From positions 496,001 through 560,000 of the forward strand of contig JAQFVV010006545.1 of NCBI GenBank assembly GCA_028023455.1: a stretch of DNA of 64,000 bases, read 5' to 3'. The notes beneath the pieces were generated by a model, which saw nothing but the letters and a program-made list of their open reading frames with translations, did no database searches and was not told where the DNA came from. Shown here piece by piece: positions 35,080 through 48,895 of the stretch (within the stretch, counting starts at the first letter, position 1; every line of letters begins with the position of its first letter). Position numbers and translations under genes: made by a program. The DNA is from Epiperipatus broadwayi. Its lineage: Eukaryota; Onychophora; Udeonychophora; Euonychophora; Peripatidae.

Positions 35080-36090
35080 GGAAGTAATCTATTTTATATG
35101 TATATATGTAGTGAGTGTAAATAATTTGATTTTTTTTATATTTCTGTATGTAATTATTTATATTTTGACAATAAAGATATTACTTAAAATAAAATAAAAA
35201 AGAAAACAAATGCACTACTCACCACAATAGACTTGTCAAGTACTGAGTAATAACAGATTGTCAGTTTTCTATATTAGTATTAATCTGTCTTAGAATAACG
35301 TGTTTTATCGCCTTTGGATACGTGTATGATAAGTCTAAAATAATACTTATATATATAATATATGGAGGTTCATCTATTTTTATTCACTTTTTATATATGT
35401 AACATGGAAATAATTAATAGATATTCTGTATAAAAGCAGGTGTATTTTTTTTAAAATGATAAACAACAAATATAACTATATATTAAATAGTTTATGTAAA
35501 CAATTACACTAATAATCTGATTTTCCGGGTCAGAATAACTATACTAATAATTTTTTTTACTTTTAATTTTAAAACTCCTTATCCTTAAGGCGGTTATTTT
35601 TAATATAAATCACATAGATATCTATATATTTTTTTGGCTTTCATTATTTTTTAATCATCTTTAAATTATTTATTTTATTTTATGTGATAATGAAACTGCA
35701 TCCACATCCACATACATAAACATATATATAGTATTTTAAATTTCTCATCTTCTTACAGAAATATTCAAATGTTATAAAGCATGCTATTATAAAATCGTCC
35801 ATAATACAAGGATAAAAACTGCCCATATCTTCATTGCTATATACATGGTAAGCTTATTTTGGTAATATTTTTTTTATTATACCCAGGGCCAGAGGAAGGT
35901 CATCATCACCCTTATGCAAAAGAATAATTGGTATGCCCCTCACTTCTAAAAAATAAAACAAAATTTAAAGGTTTGATATACATTTTAATGTTTTATTAAA
36001 GATAACAATAAAAAATTACTATTACATATATATAAATTTATTTGTCTGAGCTTTTCAGAACTAAATTTAAATGCAATATCATCAATACTT
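35080..36090. other. Gene-free AT-rich DNA with a possible hAT-like end
   Basis: Nothing codes here. CCCAGGGCCAGAGGAAGGTC at about 35882-35901 is GC-rich and begins CAGGGCC, a string common at ends of hAT transposons. No matching inverted end was found. Confidence 0.3.
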
Positions 36091-36094
36091 AACC

Positions 36095-36955
36095 TTTTCA
36101 TTTTTAATTATGAAATTTTATCAGGTGGAAGTCAAAACATTGAATATGCATTTTTTGCCTTTACTGGGGGAATTTGCAAACCTTTTTTTTTATTTACAGA
36201 TTTAAAATTCACATATATTTCTTTTTCTAATACTTTAGTTTCAAAATTTTTTTAAAGATGTCAGAATATTTAAATAAGTGGGTCCTCGAAGTTTCCAATG
36301 ATGTGTGCCTATTATCTATTTGGTGATATCAAACATTGTGAAATTACTTCGAGAAAATATTATGATGGTCTAAAAACTTGATTTTTTGTAAAAATTTATG
36401 ATCACTTTTGTTTAGTAAGTGAGTAATAATTATTGGAAATCAAAATATATATTATTATATATTTATTTATTTTTTTGCAAAAATGTTTTATTTTTAAATA
36501 TAAAAGAATATATTCTTCTGGATATTGTTATCATGGAGATTATGGTCGTGAAAAATTAAACTGTCTAGAAATGTCATCACTAAACTGTTATAACATGTAT
36601 ACTGTAAAAATTACAATAAAAAAAATTAAACTTTTAAAGCATAAATTGAGATTTTTAAAACAAACCTCAAACAAAAAAGATTTTTTTAATTTTGCAAATT
36701 GAATCTGCTTCACTTAAAATGTGATGATGAAACAATGCTTTGTTTTGATTAAAATTAATTTTTTAAATAATTCCGAAAATCAAATGTATTTTTTTTTAAA
36801 ATTTATTTATTTTCTAAGCAAAATTATCTATCAAATGAGGTCAAATTTATTCTGCTAAATAATAATGGTTTGATATTAATGTGAAAGTTAAAAACTTAAA
36901 GTAAGTGGGAATAAAAAAAATTTGTCAGAATGCTGGCATATTACAAGAGGGTTAA
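36095..36955 (+). repeat. 860 bp dispersed repeat, copy A
   Basis: It matches 41776-42657 in the same orientation over its length. Shared landmarks are GGTGGAAGTCAA, AAATAAGTGG, AGAAAATATTATGATGGTCT followed by AAAAACTTGAT, and TATCAAATGAGGTCAAATTT followed by ATT. The 89-codon frame in copy A is not kept in copy B, so it is not coding. It is a non-autonomous element of unknown class. Confidence 0.8.
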
Positions 36956-36959
36956 GAGT

Positions 36960-37945
36960 ATTCCATCATTTTTTATAGCTATCACTGATAAATTTACCAG
37001 CCAATCTTTTTATACTTTTTAATTTTAAAAATGATATCTCCACTAGCTATACTTATATGAAGAATTATTAATATTCTTAATGATATGCTCAAATTTGGGT
37101 ATAAAACAGTCAAATTATTTTCATGTATATAAGTTAGAACATCAGGTGTATTTTGAATTGAAGTAATTCATTTGAAAATATTTTTTATTGCATAAGATGC
37201 TTATCTAAGCTAATATTTATCAATAAAAAAACTATGATGCATGTTTCTAGGAGCTTTCCTCTACTAAACAGTAATATTATTTGTATGTCCAGTATTATTG
37301 TCACAAAAGTAATTAATTATATAAATCTTCATACAATCTTTAACATATCTATATTGATAAACAAAATGGGTAATTCTTATAAAATATTTCAAACTATATA
37401 ATCATTTACACCCTAGGACTTGTACTACAATAACATAGACAACTTTAGTGACCAATAAAACATATAAAATATTATATTTAAATTATAAATAAATAATAAT
37501 TAATATTAATTAACAATATCTCAGAAAAACAAATTACTTTTAAAAGAAGTTTGCTGTCACATTACTTAAGATGGATTTCAGTTCATGAAATAATGAGACA
37601 AATATTTTTGTTTATAGGTAATTCATCAATAAGTGAATACTTAAAACTTATTCAAACATCATTACAACACTACCACACAAATATACAGCTATTGTAAAAG
37701 GAATATATTATATGTGTATTTACAGTATAACACATTCTCAATCTCCAAATAACTGCAAAAATGTCTGCAAGTGCTAAAGCCTGTTCTCTGCTTTTAATTT
37801 TATTCAATTTGTGATAAAATAGTAGCAAAGTTTACTAGATGTAGGATTAAAGCAGAAGTGGCATCTCAGAAACCACAGAGTAAAAGTATATAGGTGGATA
37901 ATTTGATATTAGGGAAAAACTCTTCATTCATGCTATTGATAAGGG
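36960..37945. other. Gene-free AT-rich DNA
   Basis: No repeat, RNA or coding signal recognised. Confidence 0.5.
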
Positions 37946-37949
37946 CTAA

Positions 37950-39850
37950 AAGGGAAAAAGAATGATTGCAAGAAATAGTGATAAAGAGTGAGTACTACCA
38001 ATGTAGAACATTGTAGTCATGTAGAATGTGCTGAATAGTTTTTTCATCTCTATGGCATAACTGGGAATAGACTTATATGTTAGCATTGACAAACCTTTTG
38101 GCTATAAAGCTATTTATGGGCAGTACATTCAGGTTTATTTTATTCATGAAGTCCAGATATTTAGATTCAGATACCAATGTTTAAATTTTTGTATAATATA
38201 CATATTTGTAAAATTTAGCATGGTTTTTATTAATAGTATCACCCTGATTTTGATTTTATCAGTTGTATGCATCCTGATAGTTGTATTTGTCTTTAAAGAT
38301 TATATGATTTATAGAGGTTAGAGGTATAATTGATTTGAATAAGTTTTCTAGGAGTTTATTCTTTGTTGATGGTGAAGTGTCAGTCAGGTTGATAGCTATA
38401 AAATTTTGGGTATAAAAGAAAAAGTCAAGGATTCTTGTGATTTCATTTATTAGACTTTGTAAATGGAAAACAAAAATACAATCTAAAGATAGCCGATTGA
38501 TCTTTGATGGTTGTTTCATGGATCATACACTAATGGCAATAGTCCTCTTACCCCAGCCATGTTTACTGCATAGGGAATTTATTTTTTTAATAAATTCTTT
38601 AATGAATTTAATAACACAGAAATAGAAAGTAGTTTTGGGGGAAAAGAGGATGTTAATAAGTGAGATTTTGACATGGATTGACAAATAAGTTTGGAGAGAG
38701 TAAATTAAAATTCCCTTCTATGAAAGTTAAGAGCTTGTTCTGGATAGTTTTTACTTTCATTAACTGAAATGTATTTTGGCTAGACAAGAAATTTATGAGA
38801 TACTGTGAAAAGAGATGCAAAGTTTTTCCCAATTAGAATGTTCCAAGCTAATGATTTTGACATATTGAAGCTTAAGGAGTCAAATGTTCTAATAGAGAAG
38901 TTAGTTGAGGTATGTATTGTTTAAATATAAGAATTATTACAAGATCTTCCATGCAAGAGGCATGTTTCATATATTGATTTATGAATGATAATTGTATATC
39001 AGAAAAACTGTTTTCAATTTGAATGAAAAAAGAGTTAATATATGTAATAAAGAGCAAGGCACTTAAAAAATAGCCTTGAGATATTGAGTTATTATGAGTA
39101 AAACCATGTGGTCCTTTACCATTTAATTATGTGGATTTCTCTATTATAGAGGAGGATTGCTAGAATATATAGGATTTAATATAATTTTATACTTCTTCTT
39201 TTTCTATCATACATATAATACCTAAATAACATATCATACCTAAATAGTATGATATGTTATAAATATATAGGATTAGTATAGAAAATGTGTATTGTTTCAG
39301 TAGTTGCAAGAGCTTATTTGTTAGAACTGTGTCAAAAGTGGACCTAACATCCAGCTCTATTGCAACAAGTGCAGCTCTTCTAGCATTCCAAGCTTAGTCA
39401 GTGATTACTCTGAAGAGCATCAATGCTATAGTAGTAGAAGTTCATTTACTAAAAAATTGATAATTTATTATGTTGGTGAGCAGGATTGTAGTTTGTTTTT
39501 AATTAGGATTTATATAACTTTAATTATGAATGGTGTCATGGAGATTGGTCATAAATTATTCAAAGAGGTGATGATGTTATGTTTTATTTTTAAAATGTTA
39601 CCAGTATATGCATACTAAGTTATGATATTGAAATTTTAATATAATTTAAATTTTACTACCTATTAAACCTCTTTTTTACTTGAGCTTTCCTCTTGCAAGA
39701 ATTTTTTATTTCAGCAAAGCAACTGAATATAATAAGTAAAAACAAATATCCTTTATAACCTATGTTTCACTTAAAGTCTTTAAGAGTTCCAATTATTTTT
39801 GTCTTGGTGAAATATTTTAGAATAATTCTTTTAAAAAGTGATTGAAAACC
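37950..39850 (-). pseudogene. Minus-strand LINE, reverse transcriptase and zinc-knuckle tail
   Basis: Reading from 39850 down: ICFYLLYSVALLK and KILARGKLK (RT fingers, like RPISLLSxxxKILE), then FFSK and TTIALMLFRVITD, then AALVAIELDVRSTFDTV (motif A, about 39360). SISQGYFLSALLFITYIN (motif B, about 39070) and MEDLVIIL (motif C, YADDLVI decayed to MEDL, about 38940) follow. A thumb-like LQSLINEITRILDFFFYTQN precedes a tail with LCHRDEKTIQHILHDY near 38010, matching the CxxCxxxxEtxxHxxxxC end of Jockey/I/CR1-type LINEs. Stops and frameshifts are frequent. The clade is not settled. Confidence 0.65.
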
Positions 39851-39854
39851 TTTG

Positions 39855-41205
39855 ATACTTTAATTATAAAATTAGGGAAGATGGACAGGAATTAGGTGTG
39901 GTCGAACACGAAATGATGATGATAGTTTATCTGTAGAATCAATCTATTTATGGGATATCCTTTAAAAATTCACAATGAGTTGTTTTGTTCATTTGTATAG
40001 GTATAAAGTGGATAATTAATAATTTCTGAGAAGTGAAAATCACTACCATTTCCAAAAAATTGTTTACAAAAAATAATTATATTAATTTGTAAGGTGCATG
40101 TGTGTACTAATTTTTGAATATTTGCTTTAAACTATAGCAACAAATGATTTTTGATGTTTTAGCATTTTTAAAATATCTTATAATATTTCATTCAAACACA
40201 TCTTTAAATTAAATTTCTTTAAATGCATTTCACCTGATGAATGTTTTCAGATGTTTTGTTTATTTATTAGGACAATTGAGAGGTATGCACATAACATTTT
40301 ACAACATTTAAATATAATATTATACTTTAAGAAAATTAAACACACAAATCACAATGTTACAACAAATATTAATATTACAGATATTAAAATAAGTGATTAT
40401 TTTATTTATCATTCTCAAAAAAATTAAGATTTTATTTCATATTTAAAATAACTTTACATATATATTTTAAAATAGTATAGCTTTATATTTAAATATACAT
40501 TCACATTTAATTAATGCATTACAAATTTATATTACTTCTGCAAATAGTTTTATTATTATGTGTACACTAATATAAATATTATTTTAATGATCCTATTTTA
40601 ATTAATTTATTCATATGTATATAATATTATGCATTTTATTATTGTAGTGCTACCTTGTTTTTCTTTTTAAAGTTATCTTTGTGCTGTTTATAAAACTAAA
40701 TAGAATACCACATTTTCCCCAAAATTATTACAAGAATTTCAAACACTATAAAAATATGAGTGGAGACATAAAATGAACTATTTCATTTTTATGTCACTTA
40801 GCAATGTGATGCTAAATACAGATTGTGTAAACCCAATGTAAGAAGACATAACTGACAAATTACAATTCAAGAAGTGATTGTTTATTTTAATATGCTTATA
40901 TTTACTTATTTTGTAAAAATAATGAATCAAGCTACCTTCATAACAACAAAAATGTATTCTTAATTCTGCACTATTTTTGCACCACTCCTGCATCAGCAGT
41001 TTCATATCTTGCTTATTTAGCTTACTGCTTTCTCAACCAGATTATACTACTATGGTGAATATTACATAGAATTCTGCCTTTATTTTTGAGTGACATATTT
41101 AAAATGGTTTATTTATATACTAAGTGTAACCTATTAATTTTATCAGAATAAAAGTGAGATATATTTTCTCCCAATATTGCTTAAAAATTCATCTTAATAA
41201 AAGTA
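39855..41205. other. Gene-free AT-rich DNA
   Basis: No gene or repeat recognised on either strand. Confidence 0.5.
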
Positions 41206-41206
41206 C

Positions 41207-41207
<1 letters not shown>

Positions 41208-41242
<35 letters not shown>

Positions 41243-41260
41243 TTATATATATCTTCATAT

Positions 41261-41298
<38 letters not shown>

Positions 41299-41308
41299 AT
41301 ATGAAGAT
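41208..41308. repeat. Double (TA)n tract, second one inside a palindrome
   Basis: A TA run at 41210-41240 is followed by ATCTTCATATCAACATA(TA)n..TATGTTGATATGAAGAT (41251-41308), a perfect 58-bp palindrome with an AT core. Frames reading through it on both strands are artefacts. Confidence 0.9.
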
Positions 41309-41334
41309 TTTCATGGATTGCATATATAAAAGAC

Positions 41335-41515
41335 ATATTTTGTGGGTTCACCCATGTTAAAAAATTTAAATATTGATATACCAACATTTCGACTTGATCA
41401 CACAAGTCATCCCCTGGGTGATAAAAGATAGAAAGATAATTGTAGAAGCGCTACAATCACTGATTTGAAAAAAAATGTTAAAGTTCCACCAATAGCAAAA
41501 ATGTTAAATTATATA
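41335..41515 (-). repeat. Dispersed repeat with hammerhead-like hairpin, inverted copy
   Basis: The reverse complement of this stretch matches 24225-24420. On the minus strand GACTTG-TGTGAT-CAAGTC (41391-41408) is followed by GAAATGTT. The stem is unchanged from the 24.3 kb copy while the loop differs in three bases. Confidence 0.65.
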
Positions 41516-41639
41516 TATTTATATATATTAAAAGCCTGAAACTAAACTAGTTATTTAAGTAATTAAAATTACATCAAATTCAAAATTCAATAAGTTTCGC
41601 AAAAGAAAGACTAAACTCTATACAGCTAATGGTTTTTTT

Positions 41640-41775
41640 TTGTCAAAGCAAACTTTTCAAGTGCAAAGAATTAAAACATGTCAACAAATAAAATGTATAA
41701 TAACTATTTTCCACACTTCCTAATTACATCCCACTTGTCGCTAATATTAAAATACCTTCTAAACTAATTAATCAT
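41640..41775 (-). pseudogene. Penelope-like element 3' flank, outer part of a split copy
   Basis: GCAAACTTTTCAAGTGCAAAG and the bases up to about 41775 match the 3' flank and nuclease end of the PLE at 52950-53075 (GCAGACTTCTCAAGTGTAAAG). The match stops at 41775 and resumes at 42660. Confidence 0.6.
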
Positions 41776-42657
41776 GCATATTTAATTACAATTTTTATCG
41801 GGTGGAAGTCAAGAAACTGAAATTGTGTTTTTTACCTTCTACTAAAAGATTTTGCAAGCATTTTTATAGCTTTAAATTTTTTCATATATTTATTGTTTTA
41901 AATATTTGAATTTCAAAAAAGTTCAAAAGATGTCAGAATAATCAAATAAGTGGATTTTCAAAGTTTCTTAAAATCTATGATGGTGTTTATCTTTTATACA
42001 TTTGGCAATCTCAAACTTTGTTTGATTACTTCAAGAAAATATTATGATGGTCTAAAAACTTGATCATTTGGAAAGTTTATAATTATTTTTGTATCATAAT
42101 TGTTTAATAATTATTAGAAATAAAAATTATTTATTATTACATATTTATTTTTTACAGAAATGTTTTATTTTTAAATATATATATAAAAACTTCTTCTGTG
42201 TAATGTTAGCATATAGATTATGGTTGTGAAAAATATAACTACCTATAAATGCATCACTAAATAGTCTATTATAATATTTAATGATATGCTAAAATTATGA
42301 ACTTTTTTTAAACTTTTAAAGCATAAATTGATAAATTTACTAGATATTAAAAACAATCCATTCAGACTTTTAAAACAAACATCAAACAAATAGGATTTTG
42401 TTCATTTTGTGAATTGAAGGTGATCCACTTAAAATTTGATGATGTGACAGTGTTTTGTTTTAATTAAAATCTAATTTTTAAAATAATTCTGAAGATAAAA
42501 TACAATTTTTTAAAAATGTATTTAATTTTTAAACCAAATATCTATCAAATGAGGTCAAATTTATTATATTCAGATAAATAATAATGGTTTAATAGTAAGG
42601 TGAAAGGTAAAAGCTTAAATTGAGAACAAAAAAACTCTGTCTGAATACAGGAAAATT
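41776..42657 (+). repeat. 860 bp dispersed repeat, copy B, inserted in a PLE
   Basis: Direct copy of 36095-36955. Both flanks belong to one PLE copy, and the related PLE at 53041-53100 is uninterrupted, which gives an empty-site comparison. AATCAT occurs at both junctions and is a candidate target-site duplication. Confidence 0.7.
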
Positions 42658-42767
42658 AAAAAAATCATAAATTTTTAATAATAAAAATTCTTTAATTTTT
42701 TTTCAAAAAGAAAACCTTAGATTCATAAAAATTAATGATATGACCTGTATCTCTTTATATATATTTT
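42658..42767 (-). pseudogene. Penelope-like nuclease fragment, inner part of the split copy
   Basis: AATAATAAAAATTCTTTAAT, AAACCTTAGATTCAT and GACCTGTATCTCTTT match the minus-strand PLE nuclease at 53090-53195 (KRRIKESLLLK / DEAKVVF region). The fragment ends exactly where the long inverted-repeat arm begins. Confidence 0.6.
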
Positions 42768-44483
<1,716 letters not shown>

Positions 44484-47400
44484 CTGTTTTAAAAATTTAT
44501 ATTTCATTTCTGAAAATAAATTCAAAATATACTCTATGATTCTTTCCTTTCCTTAGGATTCATTGGACCTTCAATTTTAAGTTATAAAATTCTATTCCTT
44601 ATAAGCAAATAAACCAATCTTATACAAAACGATAGCATAACCTAAGTTCTAAATTATTTATCATTTCTTTTCAAATTATCTTACTGAACGATGCAGTTAC
44701 ATGAAATAAAGATAGCGAAACAGATGTATAGATTTAAGGAAGAAAGCTAGAGTATCACTCTTAATATATCTCAAAAAATCATGGCACAGTGCAAAGAGGT
44801 ATGACCTTTACCTGTCTAATAACCTCTAATACTTAAAAAAGATGTTAAAGCTACTTCTTCAGCTTTATTTAAAACATCAAATATTTAAAGACATATAAAA
44901 CACTGTCCAAATAAAATGTGTATCAGTCATAGGGCTTTGTTAACTATGCTGATAACCACATAAAAGCTAAATATTATTTCTATTCCTTATCATATCCTAT
45001 TTTTTTTAAAAATATATCATCTTGGTTTCCTGCTAACTATAGTACTTTCAAGCCACTATCTCAACTTTATTTCTCAAGATTTTTCTACATCTTACATCGA
45101 TAAATAACTATCTGCATTTACAAAACAATAAATAAAATTCATTGATAGTTTAAAACAATTTCACTGTTCCATAAGAAAAGTTTGCTTACTTCATTATTCT
45201 ATGTGTTTAATCATATACAATCTACTTAGACAATATTTGAATATCCAATAACATGAAAGTTCTAAAAGAATCACATAATTATTTGTTATTATGTTGGATT
45301 ATATCACTAATATATAAAAAAAAAATAATTGTCGTATGCATATTTTCAAATCAATCCTATCTCATAATGTTTTTTTTAAAATGTTGTATGAAAATGCGTT
45401 ACATATAATTAAAACTTTTACACTTCATTCTTAGATTCATAGATGATCTAAAGAAAACAAAAATATACATTATAAATTATTAATAGTCATTATTATTACC
45501 AAATAACCCTTTTTATCTGGTCATCATATTTAGTAGGCTTCTTCCATCCACTGGATATAGAAAAACATTGCATACATAAACGAAAAGACACATCCATACA
45601 TTTTATTTAAAATATTCTTATCTAAATTATTAGATTATATTATAAATTTTATGTTATTAACAAATTAATGTTTTATGTTTTCTTAATCTTATAAATAGAA
45701 AAATTTACATTTAACTAAGTTAGTAAAATAAAAATTTAAAACTATAATTACATCTTCACTTGACCATAGTTCATGATAAAATCCAAAAATGTTTATTATT
45801 TTCTCTAGAGTTTTAAAATGTTCTCCTCCAAGGGCGTTAAAGTTTAAAATAAAAATAATTATTAATCCATTTAGTAAAATTTATAGAAAATAATCATGGG
45901 TCCTTACTGTTTAGAATGAAAATTATTAAACTGTAATATTAAAGAATTATTCCCACGAAGTTATTCAATATTCTCTGATGCATCACTCTGTTCAATTTAA
46001 CTTAAGTTATCCGGTAAACTTTTACACAATATTTGTATTTTCATGGATCCATCCTTTATTTATCTACTATATGTTCATTTTTTTATATAGGTTTTATTTC
46101 TTAATAAGTTCTTTTTACTTCTTGTAAAATATATATTTAAAAAAAATGTTTTCCTTCAAAAAGGACTAAACATTCTATTTCTTTCATTATATTTTATGAT
46201 AACTCATACGATATAAATATCTTATTCTTTTTTAAAAAAAAAAACTCCTGGATAAGCTTATAAATAATGCATCACAAATTTTTTTAGATGGCAAATAGCT
46301 TTCTGTTTAAGCTTCCAGCATAATACCCGAATTATTTTTATATGAGTTAGAATAATCCTCCGGTTGAGCATAAATAAAGCTGTATTATAATTTAAACATA
46401 TTTTATTTCGTAGTATATCCATCTCTATTGCGTAGATCAGGTTAAATTTCAGATAAAATAATCCTGGCAAGTAACTTTTAAAAATTAAAAAATCATTTTC
46501 ACGAAGTTCCCAAATATATTATTTTTTAAACTTTCTTTTGCAAAACACTTTAAAATTATCAATTAGTTTTTTGCAGATAAAGTTATAAGAAAGTATTTTA
46601 AAAAAAATTGACTAAAATAAAAATTTTAAAGTACTATCTCTTCGATAGCTACTAATATACCTTTCTCTGGTTTCAATCCATTTTTAATCTCCTCTTATAC
46701 CCCCGTGCAATTCATATTTATAGTCTGTAATAATACCTCATTTGATTGGTTGATTCTTACTTAACTTGAGAACAAATTTACATATTGTCAGTTTATAGCA
46801 GAATTATATTTGAAAATAAAAAAACTATGATGTAATGAACTTAAAATATTATTTAAAATATTACTTTTAAATCAATTATTATTTTATTAAAACTATTTAA
46901 ACATTTAAAATAACTTTTAAAATAATTTTAATAACCTATTCCATTTATCTATTTTTATTTAAACAAAATATTTAATTTTTTTTTTTATTAACTGTATTCG
47001 TCTTTATTACATCATTTAAACATGTTATACGATAGTTAACTTAATATTTATTATTATTTGCTTTTATGATAAGCAATAATTCTATCCAATTCTGTAATAT
47101 AACTTTTGAAATATTTTAAACTTTATTATTAATTCAAACAAGCAAGCGTGTGTGTGAAAGTATATAGTATACAAGTCACATGATTAATAACTTTGACAGA
47201 CGATTTTCAATCTATTTCTCTGCCCAGATTTATAAAATTGATACACTTATTATATTTAATAATATAATTATAAAATTTTGGAAGAATAATTTTAAAAATA
47301 TAGAACTAGATATAATTTTCACCATCATAAAGATTATTTTAAAATATACTATATTAATTTTGACTATTAAATATGATTATAAATTTAAACATAGCATTTA

Positions 47401-47700
47401 TTAACTATAAGTTTTAAACTATTAAAATTGAACTTATTAAATATACTTTTAATTATTTATAGCTGTGTTATTTAATATGGCCAGCTTTTACAACCATATG
47501 CAACAATATTTAAAGCTTTACATAACTATTTTTTAAATAATTCACTATAATTTTATATACTACGTATTTGCTTTAGCTTCAAATTATACTTTATAACATA
47601 ATTGACAAACTATAATTAATAAATCAAAAGAACATATTCTAAAATTTAAAATTTTTAGTAATTGACTGTTATGAACTATTACTGACCTATAGAAAAGGGC
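44484..47700. other. Gene-free AT-rich DNA
   Basis: No coding frame or repeat with support. Open frames at 46258-46470 (minus) and 47180-47404 (plus) are short, of Ile/Asn/Lys composition expected by chance here. Confidence 0.5.
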
Positions 47701-47719
47701 ACAATAAATATATATATAT

Positions 47720-48765
47720 ATATAATATACAAATCAATATATATATATATCAAAATACAGTACAATTTACATAAATTATATTATTATTAGAAGTACTTTC
47801 GACTATACATTTTATAGTCTTTATCAACTATATAACATTGAACAATGAAAATGAGACAACCTTTAACAATACCCATAGTTCAATTCAGATTTCCCATAAT
47901 TCTGTTATCTTAACATTTGATGACTGGTGATTCATTAACATTTGATGATTTCTTGATATCAACATAGCCTCCTTTATTTTACGTTTATTATGACCATGTT
48001 CAATTTGAATAATTTTCATATTTTTATAATCAAATTTAAATCCATATTAACAAGATTTATTATGATCAAATATAACAGATGATGAAGGTTTATTTACATC
48101 TATTCCAGATTGTTTCTATTTTTGAATTCTATTATATAAAAGCATATGCTGTTTTATTCTCTTCTCAAATGTACACTTAGATTCACAGATGTATTGTAAA
48201 CCACATCCACATATCAATTTATATATAATAGAATTTTGATTAAACTTTGAATTTTGAATTTTAGAGTTATTAAGTAATCTATTTATGTTATTTGTTGAGA
48301 AAAAATCAATATGACACAAACCATTATAAATTCTCCTAATAAACTTGACCTGCTCATCCGATATAAATGGCATTGAAATCCATTTCACTTTGATATTTTT
48401 ATTTTTAATTTTATTATATGGATTTAAATTTGATTATAAAAATATGAAATTTATTCAAATTGAACATTGTCATAATAAACGTAAAATAAAGGAGGCTATG
48501 TTGATTTCAAGAAATTGTCAAATGTTAATGAATCGCCAGTCACCAAATATTAAGGTAACAGAATTGTGGGAAATCTGGATTGAACTATGGGTATTGTTAA
48601 AGGTTGTCTCGTTTTGATTGTTCAATGTTATATAGTTGATAAAGACTACAAAATATATAGTCAAAAGTACTTCTAATAATAATATAATTTATGTAAATTG
48701 TACTGTATTTTGATATATATATATTGATTTGTATATTACATATATTGTGGAATGAATACAGATAT
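47720..48765. pseudogene. Penelope-like element, inverted pair
   Basis: The minus copy (about 48415 to 47890) reads KWISMPFISDEQVKFIRRIY (thumb-to-nuclease linker), NINRLLNN, IYKLICGCGLQYICESKCTF (GIY-YIG start, YIG changed to YIC), KRIKQHMLLYNR, then after a TAG SSVIFDHN and NKRKIKEAMLI. The plus copy (48410-48620) repeats only the last 70 codons and its flank. The arms 47725-48060 and 48412-48760 are reverse complements, and the 350 bp between them is unique to the minus copy. The flank carries the TTGATAA..GTCGAAAGTAC hairpin. Apart from the TAG the minus frame is well kept. Confidence 0.8.
47790..47827 (-). ncRNA. Hammerhead-like hairpin in PLE terminal repeat
   Basis: Minus strand: TTGATAA, A, GACTATA-AAATG-TATAGTC (7 perfect pairs), GAAA, then AGTACT and TC. 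The order is that of a type I hammerhead, but CUGANGA reads TTGATAA (C3 and G8 changed). The plus-copy partner near 48628-48665 shares TTGATAA and has AAAA in place of GAAA. Confidence 0.4.
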
Positions 48766-48768
48766 CAA

Positions 48769-48777
<9 letters not shown>

Positions 48778-48854
<77 letters not shown>

Positions 48855-48858
48855 ATAA
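48778..48858. repeat. (TA)n microsatellite
   Basis: About 80 bp of TA, flanked by PLE-associated sequence on both sides. Confidence 0.95.
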
Positions 48859-48895
48859 TTATTAATCAATGTCTGTATTCCAATTATAATAAAAT

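Noticed and set aside
36433-36702. 89-codon frame as a small gene
   Set aside because: The homologous region in copy B (about 42120-42420) does not keep the frame.
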